7,844 nucleotides of DNA from Bordetella parapertussis (GTDB taxonomy: Bacteria; Pseudomonadota; Gammaproteobacteria; Burkholderiales; Burkholderiaceae_C): assembly GCA_945899335.1 (NCBI GenBank), contig CAMDIP010000058.1, positions 1-7,844 of the forward strand, in the 5' to 3' direction. The translations under genes and the position numbers were made by a program. The notes below the pieces were generated by a model, which was not told where the DNA came from, ran no database searches, and worked only from the letters and a program-made list of their open reading frames with translations. This document shows positions 1 through 6,636 of this stretch, piece by piece. Each line of letters starts with the position of its first letter. Position 1 is the stretch's first letter.

Positions 1-899
1 TCGTTGTAGGCCTTGCCGCTGGCAATCAAACCAAAACGGTCATTTGCACCTTTGATGACGGTGTGGTTGATTTTGTTGGCGCGAATGTAAGCCAGTGCGG
101 CATACCATTTGTAATTGAACAAACGCGCTTCTTGGCTGAGCGCGTCGTCTGGCCAACGAATATGCAAGCCACCTTCGGGCATAACAAACTCCGGCAGCAC
201 AATTTTCACACCCTCGGGATCGATCATCACCGAAGCGCTGGACTCCACCACCTCTTGAATGGTTTTCATGCCCGCCCACACGCCTGCAAATCGGCTCATG
301 GCAATGCCATGGATGCCGTAGTCCAGCACGTCTTGCACCGACGCAGGGAAAAACACCGGCAGGCCACAGGCTTTGAAAATATGGTCGCTTTGGTGCGCAG
401 CCGTGCTGCTTTTGGCGACGTGGTCGTCACCGGCCAAAGCCAACACGCCGCCCCAAGGCGTGGTGCCCGCCATATTGGCGTGCTTGAAAACATCAGAGGT
501 ACGGTCAACGCCTGGGCCTTTGCCATACCAAATGCCAAAAACGCCATCGAATTTGTTGCTGCCAGGGGGCGCAAAGCCCAGTTGCTGCGTCCCCCACAAA
601 GCGGTGGCGGCAAGCTCTTCATTCACACCGGGCTGGAAAACGATCTGCTGTGACTCAAGAAAAGACTTGGCGCTCCAAAGGGCTTGGTCGTAGGTGCCCA
701 AGGGCGAGCCACGGTAGCCGCTGATAAAGCCTGCTGTGTTCTTGCCCTGCAAGGCATCGCGCTGACGCTGCAACATGGGCAGCTTGACCAAGGCTTGCAC
801 GCCACTCATGAAGGCGCGGCCATGGTCGAGGCGGTATTTGTCGTCGAGCTGAACCGTCTCTAGGGCTATGCGAATGTGTTCGGGCAGGGGCGCGTTCAT
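1..899 (-). CDS. Indolepyruvate ferredoxin oxidoreductase, fused type (N-terminal 299 residues; C-terminus beyond window)
   Basis: The frame opens with ATG at 899 and stays open for 299 codons to the left edge, so the C-terminal part lies outside. Proteins of this fused alpha/gamma family are usually about 1150-1200 residues, so roughly a quarter is visible. Visible family landmarks are GYRGSPLG (61-68), FQPGVNEELAATA (88-100), WYGKGPGVDR (124-133), LAGDDH (155-160), HQSDHIFKACGLPV (169-182) and SRFAGVW (202-208). They belong to the N-terminal thiamine-pyrophosphate (pyrimidine-side) domain of the 2-oxoacid:ferredoxin oxidoreductase superfamily. The family oxidatively decarboxylates arylpyruvates, made by transamination of aromatic amino acids, to aryl-acetyl-CoA in the cytoplasm. 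The start is supported by GGAGAA on the minus strand (906-911), six bases before ATG. It lies 77 bp downstream of pyrE on the same strand and may be read through from it. The family call is firm; the substrate is inferred. Confidence 0.93.
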   Translation of the reverse strand, partial: MNAPLPEHIRIALETVQLDDKYRLDHGRAFMSGVQALVKLPMLQRQRDALQGKNTAGFISGYRGSPLGTYDQALWSAKSFLESQQIVFQPGVNEELAATALWGTQQLGFAPPGSNKFDGVFGIWYGKGPGVDRTSDVFKHANMAGTTPWGGVLALAGDDHVAKSSTAAHQSDHIFKACGLPVFFPASVQDVLDYGIHGIAMSRFAGVWAGMKTIQEVVESSASVMIDPEGVKIVLPEFVMPEGGLHIRWPDDALSQEARLFNYKWYAALAYIRANKINHTVIKGANDRFGLIASGKAYN

Positions 900-905
900 T
901 ACGGG

Positions 906-911
906 TTCTCC
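906..911 (-). promoter_or_regulatory. Shine-Dalgarno of the ferredoxin oxidoreductase gene
   Basis: GGAGAA on the minus strand, six bases before the ATG at 899. It supports that start, which also matches where conserved family sequence begins. Confidence 0.7.
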
Positions 912-915
912 GATT

Positions 916-957
916 ACAGCTGGTGCTAGCCCGTCAGTTTAGGGGCAAATCAGCTGT
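916..957. repeat. Pair of ACAGCTG/CAGCTGT half-sites in the pyrE to oxidoreductase gap
   Basis: ACAGCTG at 916-922 and CAGCTGT at 951-957 form an inverted pair, each holding the palindrome CAGCTG, with 28 bases between the arms. They lie upstream of the oxidoreductase gene, between its start and the end of pyrE, where an operator could sit. No regulator binding such a site is known to me, and two CAGCTG hexamers could occur by chance. No T-tract follows, so a terminator is unlikely. Confidence 0.25.
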
Positions 958-976
958 CCTGCTGGGAGGAAGTCCC

Positions 977-1675
977 TCAGATTACCCCATAGCGCTGGCG
1001 GTAGGCTTCAACAGCCTGCAGGTGCTCGGCCAAGGCGGGATCGGCACTGCCTTGCAAAAAAGCCAGCAAATCATCCAATTGCGCTACAGCACACACCTGC
1101 AAACCCAGTGTTTCTTGCACATATTGCACCGCGCTGTGGGGCACATCTCGTGTGGCGCCTTGGGCGTCAAGCTCGGTGGCCATTTCTTGGCGGTCCAAGG
1201 CAATCACCACCGCATGGGCTTTCGCACCTGCGGCTTCGATCAGGCGAATTGAATCGCGCACCGCGGTGCCTGCGCTCATCACGTCATCCACAATCAGCAC
1301 ACGCCCTTTCAGGGGTGCGCCCACCAAGGTACCGCCCTCGCCATGGTCTTTGGCTTCCTTGCGGTTGTAGGCAAAAGGCACATTGCGCCCCAGCCTTGCC
1401 AACTCTGCCGCCACCACCGCACCCAAGGGAATGCCTTTGTAAGCAGGACCAAACACCATGTCGAATTCCATGTTGCTATTGATCAACAGTTGGGCGTAAA
1501 AATGCGCCAGCCGCGCCAACTTGGCACCATCGTCAAACAAGCCGGCATTGAAAAAATAGGGCGAAAGCCGCCCCGCTTTGGTTTTGAATTCCCCAAAACG
1601 CAAGACCCCACTTTCCAGCGAGAATCGAATGAATGCTTGCGCCAAATCGGTTGGCGCTGCGCCTTGCTCAGCCAT
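977..1675 (-). CDS. pyrE: Orotate phosphoribosyltransferase
   Basis: PyrE transfers the phosphoribosyl group of PRPP to orotate, giving orotidine monophosphate in de novo pyrimidine synthesis; it is a cytoplasmic dimer. The 232-residue product is close to the usual family length. It shows the N-terminal substrate region [20 protein letters not shown] (23-42), [12 protein letters not shown] (75-86), the flexible catalytic loop [11 protein letters not shown] (105-115) that reaches into the partner subunit, and the PRPP-binding signature [13 protein letters not shown] (126-138) with its paired aspartates. The ATG at 1675 was chosen over a longer frame reaching 1798 because family similarity begins just after it, AAGGAA lies six bases upstream, and the extension would run deep into the divergent xth gene. 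The gap to the next start is only 10 bp, so the promoter must lie within xth coding sequence. Confidence 0.97.
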   Translation of the reverse strand: MAEQGAAPTDLAQAFIRFSLESGVLRFGEFKTKAGRLSPYFFNAGLFDDGAKLARLAHFYAQLLINSNMEFDMVFGPAYKGIPLGAVVAAELARLGRNVPFAYNRKEAKDHGEGGTLVGAPLKGRVLIVDDVMSAGTAVRDSIRLIEAAGAKAHAVVIALDRQEMATELDAQGATRDVPHSAVQYVQETLGLQVCAVAQLDDLLAFLQGSADPALAEHLQAVEAYRQRYGVI

Positions 1676-1680
1676 AGGGG
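1676..1680 (+). promoter_or_regulatory. Shine-Dalgarno for the TTG start of xth
   Basis: AGGGG, five bases before the TTG at 1686. It fills half of the 10-bp gap between the pyrE and xth start codons and supports TTG as the start. The opposite strand of the same bases is the spacer between the pyrE Shine-Dalgarno and its ATG. Confidence 0.6.
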
Positions 1681-1681
1681 A

Positions 1682-1687
1682 TTCCTT
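1682..1687 (-). promoter_or_regulatory. Shine-Dalgarno for pyrE, overlapping the xth start codon
   Basis: AAGGAA on the minus strand, six bases before the pyrE ATG at 1675. Its bases 1686-1687 are also the first two bases of the xth TTG start codon, so the two initiation regions physically interlock. Confidence 0.7.
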
Positions 1688-2477
1688 GTTCACACTCACC
1701 AGCCTTAACCTCAACGGCATCCGCTCGGCCAGCAGCAAAGGGCTGCAAAGCTGGCTTGAAAAAGCCAAACCAGATTGTATGTGTGTGCAAGAGATCAAGG
1801 CTCAAGAGAGCGATCTTGTAGGCAGCTTCGAGCAGCTGGCCGGTTTGAACGGTTACTTCCAATGCGCTGAGAAAAAGGGCTATTCGGGCGTGGGGGTTTA
1901 CACCCGCCATGAACCCAGCCATGTCATCCAAGGCTTTGACGGCGGCGAGTTCGACGCCGAGGGGCGCTATTTAGAGCTGCGCTTTGACACTCCCAAACGC
2001 AAACTGTCTTTGCTCAGCGTGTACTTCCCCAGTGGCTCCTCGGGTCCCGAGCGGCAAGAGGCCAAGTACCGATTTTTGGATGTGATTTATCCACACCTAT
2101 TGGCTTTGCAACAAGGCCGTGAATTTATTTTGTGCGGCGATATCAACATCGCCCACAAGGAAGCCGACTTGAAAAACTGGCGCGGCAACAAAAAAAACAG
2201 CGGATTCCTTCCCGAAGAACGCGAATGGATGACCAAGCTCACGACCGAGGGTGGTTTGGTGGACGTCTACCGCCATCTGCACCCAGAGACCACCGACGCT
2301 TGCTACACCTGGTGGAGTAACCGAGGACAGGCCTACGCCAACAACGTGGGGTGGCGACTGGACTACCACTTGGCGACACCGACTTTGGCTGCCAAAGCCT
2401 TGTCAGCGGCCATTTACAAAGAGGAAAAGTTTTCCGACCACGCGCCCATCACTTTGCAATACGACATGGCGGTGTGA
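1686..2477 (+). CDS. xth: Exodeoxyribonuclease III (AP endonuclease, ExoIII/Xth family)
   Basis: This Mg-dependent enzyme cuts DNA 5' to abasic sites and trims damaged 3' ends in base excision repair. The 263-residue product has the endonuclease/exonuclease/phosphatase fold signatures in order: [10 protein letters not shown] (6-15) with the active-site Asn, CVQEIKA (33-39) with the metal-binding Glu36, YSGVGVYTR (66-74), VYFPSG (112-117) with the active-site Tyr, GDINIAH (151-157) with the catalytic Asp and Asn, GWRLDYHLA (222-230), and FSDHAP (249-254) with the Asp-His pair. The start is TTG at 1686: similarity begins at the second residue and AGGGG precedes it. The longer frame from 1578 would be antisense to the pyrE N-terminus. 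The stop shares one base with the arfB start. All catalytic residues appear intact. Confidence 0.95.
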   Translation: MFTLTSLNLNGIRSASSKGLQSWLEKAKPDCMCVQEIKAQESDLVGSFEQLAGLNGYFQCAEKKGYSGVGVYTRHEPSHVIQGFDGGEFDAEGRYLELRFDTPKRKLSLLSVYFPSGSSGPERQEAKYRFLDVIYPHLLALQQGREFILCGDINIAHKEADLKNWRGNKKNSGFLPEEREWMTKLTTEGGLVDVYRHLHPETTDACYTWWSNRGQAYANNVGWRLDYHLATPTLAAKALSAAIYKEEKFSDHAPITLQYDMAV

Positions 2478-2875
2478 TGCCCATAGAGATACCTGATTCC
2501 GAGATGGAGTTCACCGCCATCCGCGCACAAGGCGCAGGTGGCCAAAACGTGAACAAGGTCTCAAGCGCTGTGCATTTGCGGTTTGATATCCGTGCCTCGT
2601 CATTGCCAGATGCGGTGAAAGACAAATTGCTGGCAACATCTGATCAGCGCATCACCTTGGACGGCGTGATCGTCATCAAGGCGCAAACCACGCGCAGCCA
2701 AGACAAGAACCGTGTGGAAGCCATCGCACGTTTGCACGAGATGGTGGCATTGGCCGCCAAACCCATCAAACCGCGCCGCGCCACCAAGCCAACGTTTTCT
2801 TCTCGGCAAAAGCGTGTTGACAGCAAGGTACTGCGTGGCCAAACCAAAGCGACACGCGGCAAAGTCGCCTTGTGA
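2477..2875 (+). CDS. arfB: Alternative ribosome-rescue factor B (GGQ peptidyl-tRNA hydrolase, YaeJ type)
   Basis: ArfB frees ribosomes stalled on mRNAs without a stop codon by hydrolysing the peptidyl-tRNA, and serves as a backup to tmRNA. The 132-residue product has the release-factor catalytic motif RAQGAGGQNVNKVSSA (16-31) with GGQ at 21-23. It ends in a basic tail (about 97-130, rich in Lys and Arg) that in this family enters the empty mRNA channel. This short form lacks the codon-recognition domain of RF1/RF2, which separates it from those factors. The ATG at 2477 overlaps the xth stop in TGATG. No good Shine-Dalgarno is seen in front of it, so translation probably depends on ribosomes ending xth. 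Family length is about 135-140 residues, so it is complete. Its end faces the glycosyltransferase gene, 15 bp away. Confidence 0.95.
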   Translation: MPIEIPDSEMEFTAIRAQGAGGQNVNKVSSAVHLRFDIRASSLPDAVKDKLLATSDQRITLDGVIVIKAQTTRSQDKNRVEAIARLHEMVALAAKPIKPRRATKPTFSSRQKRVDSKVLRGQTKATRGKVAL

Positions 2876-2890
2876 TTTGCAAGGCGGGGC

Positions 2891-4126
2891 TTAAGGCGCC
2901 CGTTGCAAGCTCATCTCTAGTTCCAAGCTTTCTTGCTGGTAACTGCCTGCCATGACAAAGCGGAACATGGCTTCGGTGCGTTCGACCACGCCGGGCCAGT
3001 CAAGCGTTTGCGCTGTCTGCAAGGCTTGCTTGGCCAAACGCGCTTGCAAACTGGGTGCCTCGACCACAGCGCACACAGCCTTTATAAATTCATCGGGCGA
3101 ATCAGTGTCCACGCACATGCCGTTTTCGCCATGGATGATGCATTGACCAGCGGCTGCGTGTTTGAACGCCACCACCGCCAAACCGCTGGCCATGGCCTCC
3201 AGCGTCACATTGCCAAAAGTTTCTGTCAGGCTGGCAAACGCAAACACATCGCCACTGGCATAGTGGGCAGCCAAGTCTTTGCCGCTTTGGTAGCCTGCAA
3301 AAATGATCTCAGGATGCTGTTGCTGCAAGCTTTCCCGCATGGGTCCATCACCCACCAAAACCATACGCAAACGGTTGTCCTGTTGCTTGGCTTGAAGGTA
3401 AGCCTGTACCACCAGTCCTAGGTTTTTTTCTGCAGCCAAGCGACCTACATAGAGCAAGACTTTGTCCGAAGCACTGACGCCCCAAACATCGCGCAGGGCT
3501 TGGCTTCGATAGGACGGCGAAAACTGCGATGTGTCAACGCCGCGCGGCACCACATGCACACGCTCGAAGCCTTTGGCTTGGAGTTCTTGCTGCAACATGG
3601 CGGTGGGCACCATGGTGATGTCTGCGCGGTTATGGAATTTTTTCAAGTACACACGAATGGCGCCACTTAGCCAGCCTATGCCGTAATGCTGGCTGTAGGC
3701 GTGAAAGTTGGTGCGGAAATCGGTGCTGACTGGCAACTTGAGTTTGCGCGCTACTTGCAATGCCGACCAACCCAAGGGGCCTTCGGTTGCGATGTGTACG
3801 ATGTCAGGTCGTTGCTTGGCCCAGAGTCGGTGCAACTCTCGCTTGGCGGGTAAGCCCATGCGCAATTCGCTGTAAAAAGGTATTGGCACACCCTTGACCA
3901 ACACCTCTTGGAAATGGTCTGTGTGCACTGCCGTGTGCTGCGCTTGTTGCTTGGGCCGAATCAACCACAGGTCGTGACCCCGTCCTTGAAGACCTTCTAC
4001 AATTTTGCTTAGGGTGTGGGCCACCCCGTTGATATCTGGCGGATAGGTTTCTGTCACGACAGCAATTTTGAAACGCTGTTGCACAGCACCTAGACGGCTC
4101 ACTTGGATATGCGCATCTGTATTCAT
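2891..4126 (-). CDS. GT4-type glycosyltransferase, possibly acting on lipids
   Basis: This is a retaining GT-B glycosyltransferase of the GT4 group. With ATG at 4126 it has 411 residues. The N-terminal acceptor domain opens with TETYPPDINGVAHT (25-38), typical of the MgtA/PimB/SqdX/Agt-like branch that often glycosylates diacylglycerol or phosphatidylinositol. EGPLGW follows (115-120). The C-terminal donor domain has PRGVD (194-198), YVGRLAAEKN (226-235), VGDGP (258-262) and the E-x7-E motif from E302 to E310 in SLTETFGNVTLEA. Donor and acceptor cannot be read from sequence. The frame continues upstream to a GTG at 4225 and an ATG at 4201. Neither has a Shine-Dalgarno, and the conserved part starts near residue 20 of the short form; the 4126 start itself has only a weak one. 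It is divergent from the Mpo1-like gene and converges with arfB. Confidence 0.85.
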   Translation of the reverse strand: MNTDAHIQVSRLGAVQQRFKIAVVTETYPPDINGVAHTLSKIVEGLQGRGHDLWLIRPKQQAQHTAVHTDHFQEVLVKGVPIPFYSELRMGLPAKRELHRLWAKQRPDIVHIATEGPLGWSALQVARKLKLPVSTDFRTNFHAYSQHYGIGWLSGAIRVYLKKFHNRADITMVPTAMLQQELQAKGFERVHVVPRGVDTSQFSPSYRSQALRDVWGVSASDKVLLYVGRLAAEKNLGLVVQAYLQAKQQDNRLRMVLVGDGPMRESLQQQHPEIIFAGYQSGKDLAAHYASGDVFAFASLTETFGNVTLEAMASGLAVVAFKHAAAGQCIIHGENGMCVDTDSPDEFIKAVCAVVEAPSLQARLAKQALQTAQTLDWPGVVERTEAMFRFVMAGSYQQESLELEMSLQRAP

Positions 4127-4281
4127 GCCTGTAATGTGAACGTTGAATGCAACAGTTTGATGAAGATCTTGTGTCAGTTCGATGACATGCGCTTTTGTCA
4201 TCAAAATTTCATGCGCAAGCCTCACAGTCCGATCGTGTCTTCAACCCAAGGTGCATGTCACCATCTTCACCAGGAGTCTTT
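4127..4281. promoter_or_regulatory. Divergent intergenic region between the glycosyltransferase and the Mpo1-like gene
   Basis: This is the longest gap in the window and is expected to hold promoters for both neighbours. It contains a perfect 6-bp inverted repeat, GATGAC (4181-4186) and GTCATC (4197-4202), spaced by 10 bases. It also holds a direct repeat CATGCGC at 4186-4192 and 4210-4216. I could not assign convincing -35/-10 boxes on either strand. Part of it may instead be coding if the glycosyltransferase starts at 4201 or 4225. Confidence 0.4.
4272..4276 (+). promoter_or_regulatory. Shine-Dalgarno of the Mpo1-like gene
   Basis: AGGAG, five bases before the ATG at 4282. This is the strongest Shine-Dalgarno in the window, and it selects this start over the upstream ATGs at 4195 and 4255 in the same frame. 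Confidence 0.75.
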
Positions 4282-4896
4282 ATGCGCCAATGGCAGCAAA
4301 CCCTTCAAACCCAACGCTGGGATGACCATCGCTATTACCACCACAGCTACGTGAACCAGTCCCTTCACTTCATCAGCGCTATTTCGTTTTTGGTGGCTTA
4401 TGTTTTTCTTTTCATTGACCCGGTTGTCGCCTCTCTTGTGGCTTGGCTGGTTTCTATGACGACCCGTCAAATGGGGCATTTCTTTTTTGAACCCAAAGGC
4501 TACGATGAGGTTAACCAAGCCACCCACGAACACAAAGAAGACATCAAGGTAGGCTACAACTTGCACCGCAAAATTGTGTTGCTGAGCATTTGCGCAGCCA
4601 TCCCCGTGTTGGCTTACTGGATGCCTGCCTATTTGACTTGGGCCGTGCCCCAAGCCTACGAGGACACGCCAGTTCGCATCACCGCCATGGCTTGGCTGTT
4701 CTTAGGCGCGGCAGGTTTGGTGTTTCGCGTTCTTCAACTGTGGTGGCAAGACAGCTTGGTGGCCGGTTTGGCATGGGGCTTCAAAATCCTCACCGACCCC
4801 TTCCATGACATCAAGCTGTACCACAAAGCACCTTTGCATTTGATGCGTGGTGAAAGAATTGACCCTATGGAACACGTCAAACCTTCACAGGCTTGA
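4282..4896 (+). CDS. Integral membrane protein with Mpo1/DUF962-like histidine motifs
   Basis: The 204-residue product is predicted to have several membrane segments, roughly 28-46, 48-62, 97-118, 133-152 and perhaps 157-170. The patterns NQSLHF (25-30) and GHFFFE (65-70) resemble the N-x-x-x-H and GH-x-x-x-E signatures of the Mpo1/DUF962 family. Yeast Mpo1 of that family is an Fe(II) dioxygenase in alpha-oxidation of 2-hydroxy fatty acids. Further histidines lie in THEHKE (81-86), at H95, and in DPFHDIKLYHKAP (172-184); these are not part of the Mpo1 pattern as I know it. The start at 4282 follows a strong AGGAG. It is divergent from the glycosyltransferase and converges with the aminotransferase at 23 bp. 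The protein is real on grounds of start, length and membrane pattern; family membership is tentative and no function is shown. Confidence 0.7.
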   Translation: MRQWQQTLQTQRWDDHRYYHHSYVNQSLHFISAISFLVAYVFLFIDPVVASLVAWLVSMTTRQMGHFFFEPKGYDEVNQATHEHKEDIKVGYNLHRKIVLLSICAAIPVLAYWMPAYLTWAVPQAYEDTPVRITAMAWLFLGAAGLVFRVLQLWWQDSLVAGLAWGFKILTDPFHDIKLYHKAPLHLMRGERIDPMEHVKPSQA

Positions 4897-4919
4897 AACA
4901 GTTTTTGTTTGTCCTCGCT

Positions 4920-6590
4920 CTAGGCCCAACGGGCCTTGAGCATTTCTTTGAATACTTGCCGACGTATGGGGCGTTGCTGGTCTAAAGCTGGTGTCCACCA
5001 CCACCCGTCTTGCTGCATATTTTTAGCCGCTTGTACAAAGCGCTCGCAGAATTGATCAAACATAGCGTCATCGAAATTCAGGCTCATGATCATGCGACCC
5101 GATCCCACCCAACTCATGGCAACGCCTTGTTCGCGCAAATAGTATTGAAGCATCCAGTGATAGCGTCCAGGCAGGTCAAACAACACCGTCCACACCGTTT
5201 CCATGCCAGCAACTTGCACTGGCATATGTGCTTGCCTCAAACGGGTGTTCAAAGCGGCTTGTCGCTCAGCCCAGGTCTGGCTGGCGTTGGCGTAAATCGT
5301 TTGAATTTCAGGGCTGTCGAGTCGTTGCAAAAACACATTCATGGTGGTCATGACCGTGGGATGCGCATTGAAGGTGCCACGGGCAAAACAAATGTCACCA
5401 GGGCGGTCATCGCGAAAGCGCTTCATCCATGCCGATTTGCCGCACACCACGCCGATAGGAAAACCGCCGCCCAAGGTCTTGCCGTAAGTCACCATGTCTG
5501 CGTCGACGCCGAAGTAAGCCTGAGCGCCGCCATGGTGCAGACGAAAACCCAAAAAGACTTCATCCATGATGAGTGCGATGCCTTTTTCTGTGCAGACTTG
5601 TCGCAAAGCTTGCAACCAATCGGCATAGGCTTGCCGGTCGTAATGCACAGAGCGCTTGCCATCGATCAAGGTGCTGTCAGTGGGTGCAGCGCGGTTAGGG
5701 TGCATGGCCTGCAAAGGGTTGATCAGCACACAGGCGATGTCCTTGCGGTTGCGCAAAACACGCAAGGTGTTGGCATGCATATCGTTCAAGGTGAGGGTGT
5801 CGCCAGACGGCGGCATGGGGTTGCCTGGTCCTGGCTGCACATCGTCCCACCAGCCGTGATAAGCACCTGTGAAGCGCACAATTTTTCGCTTCTTGGTGTG
5901 GTAGCGGGCCAAACGGACGGCTTGCATCACCGCTTCGGTGCCCGACATGTGAAACGACACCTCGTCCTTGCCCGACAAGGCACACAAGCGCTTGACGTTG
6001 TCCAACACACAAGGGTGGTAACCACTCAGAACCGGTCCCAAGTCTTGCGCCATGGCTGCACCTTCGGCCATGCAGGATTTGTAAAAGTCGTAGCCAAACA
6101 AATTCACGCCATACGAACCCGACACATCGATGAACTTGTTGCCATCCATGTCAGTGAGCCATACGCCTTGGCTAGAACGCCAAAAACCGCCCAGCTGCAA
6201 GTGCTGCGTCAGCAGTTCTCGGAATTGGTAGGGCACACGGTACTGGCTGGTGAGCTGCATATCGGAGATCATGGGCTTGGCCGCAGCGGTGTGCGACAGC
6301 GTCAAAGGACTTCTTGTTTTGAGCTTGACGCCCAATTCGTTCAGGGCAGTGTGGCGTGTATGGGCAATGTCTGGCGGCGCACCGTCGACCGAAAACCAAG
6401 TCTCAGGGCTGTAGCTGTAGGCTGGCAACCAGTGGGCAAAGCGCTTAGACATACGCAGGTGTCCACCCAAGGAAGGGTGTTTGGCAAAAGACAGTTGCAA
6501 GCGTTGAACCACTCTTTGCAGCAAGACGGCAGCCGCCATCGCCACCACCAAGCCCAACACCACTGAGACACCTGTTTCATATGTATCCAT
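4920..6590 (-). CDS. Membrane-anchored class III PLP aminotransferase (glutamate-1-semialdehyde aminomutase-like)
   Basis: The 556-residue product begins with a hydrophobic helix (about 7-25) followed by QRVVQR. By the positive-inside rule this suggests an inner-membrane anchor with the catalytic part in the cytoplasm. Residues 30-115 form an extra region not found in ordinary glutamate-1-semialdehyde aminomutase. The fold type I domain follows: WLTDMDGNKFIDVSGSYGVN (144-163), MSGTEA (215-220, phosphate binding), GAYHGWWDD (242-250, ring stacking), IMDEVFLGFR (341-350, Asp343 to the PLP nitrogen) and YGKTLGGGFPIG (369-380), where Lys371 is the expected Schiff-base lysine. All PLP residues are present, so an active transaminase or aminomutase is likely. 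Family members are usually about 430 residues, and the anchor plus extra region explains the excess. AAAGGT lies five bases before the ATG at 6590. The substrate is unknown; heme biosynthesis is unlikely given the anchor. Confidence 0.88.
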   Translation of the reverse strand: MDTYETGVSVVLGLVVAMAAAVLLQRVVQRLQLSFAKHPSLGGHLRMSKRFAHWLPAYSYSPETWFSVDGAPPDIAHTRHTALNELGVKLKTRSPLTLSHTAAAKPMISDMQLTSQYRVPYQFRELLTQHLQLGGFWRSSQGVWLTDMDGNKFIDVSGSYGVNLFGYDFYKSCMAEGAAMAQDLGPVLSGYHPCVLDNVKRLCALSGKDEVSFHMSGTEAVMQAVRLARYHTKKRKIVRFTGAYHGWWDDVQPGPGNPMPPSGDTLTLNDMHANTLRVLRNRKDIACVLINPLQAMHPNRAAPTDSTLIDGKRSVHYDRQAYADWLQALRQVCTEKGIALIMDEVFLGFRLHHGGAQAYFGVDADMVTYGKTLGGGFPIGVVCGKSAWMKRFRDDRPGDICFARGTFNAHPTVMTTMNVFLQRLDSPEIQTIYANASQTWAERQAALNTRLRQAHMPVQVAGMETVWTVLFDLPGRYHWMLQYYLREQGVAMSWVGSGRMIMSLNFDDAMFDQFCERFVQAAKNMQQDGWWWTPALDQQRPIRRQVFKEMLKARWA

Positions 6591-6636
6591 GTATTACCTT
6601 TCGAAAACCCCTTTTGTATGTCACTAAGGTTAAAAA
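6591..6636. promoter_or_regulatory. Divergent start region between the aminotransferase and psd
   Basis: Forty-six bases separate the two ATGs, holding both Shine-Dalgarnos: AAAGGT on the minus strand (6596-6601) and AAGG on the plus strand (6626-6629). The space between them is too short for two full non-overlapping promoters, so these overlap or reach into the genes. I see no clear -35/-10 pair. Confidence 0.5.

Noticed and set aside
63..653. A 196-codon plus-strand frame at the left edge
   Set aside because: It is antisense to the ferredoxin oxidoreductase gene, whose uninterrupted minus-strand frame carries clear family motifs.
965..976. GGGA-ggaag-TCCC hairpin just after pyrE as a terminator
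   Set aside because: The stem is only four base pairs and no T-tract follows on the minus strand.
2884..2903. Possible bidirectional terminator between arfB and the glycosyltransferase
   Set aside because: Only about four base pairs (GGGC/GCCC) can pair across a loop, with no T-tract on either side.
2933..3421. A 162-codon plus-strand frame inside the glycosyltransferase
   Set aside because: It is antisense to the donor-binding domain, which has intact GT4 motifs; the frame's composition is His-rich as expected of a shadow.
4127..4225. N-terminal extension of the glycosyltransferase from GTG 4225 or ATG 4201
   Set aside because: Neither start has a Shine-Dalgarno and the added residues do not resemble the family N-terminus. 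It is not excluded, so the 4126 start is kept as the more likely one.
5010..6566. A 518-codon open frame on the plus strand, opposite the aminotransferase gene
   Set aside because: It is codon-for-codon in register with the aminotransferase on the other strand. It stays open because that gene avoids TTA, CTA and TCA codons. The translation is His- and Gln-rich with no recognisable domain, while the minus-strand frame has complete PLP motifs.
6596..6630. Outward-facing ACCTT/AAGGT repeat between the aminotransferase and psd as an operator
   Set aside because: The two arms are the Shine-Dalgarno sequences of the two divergent genes, which explains the symmetry.
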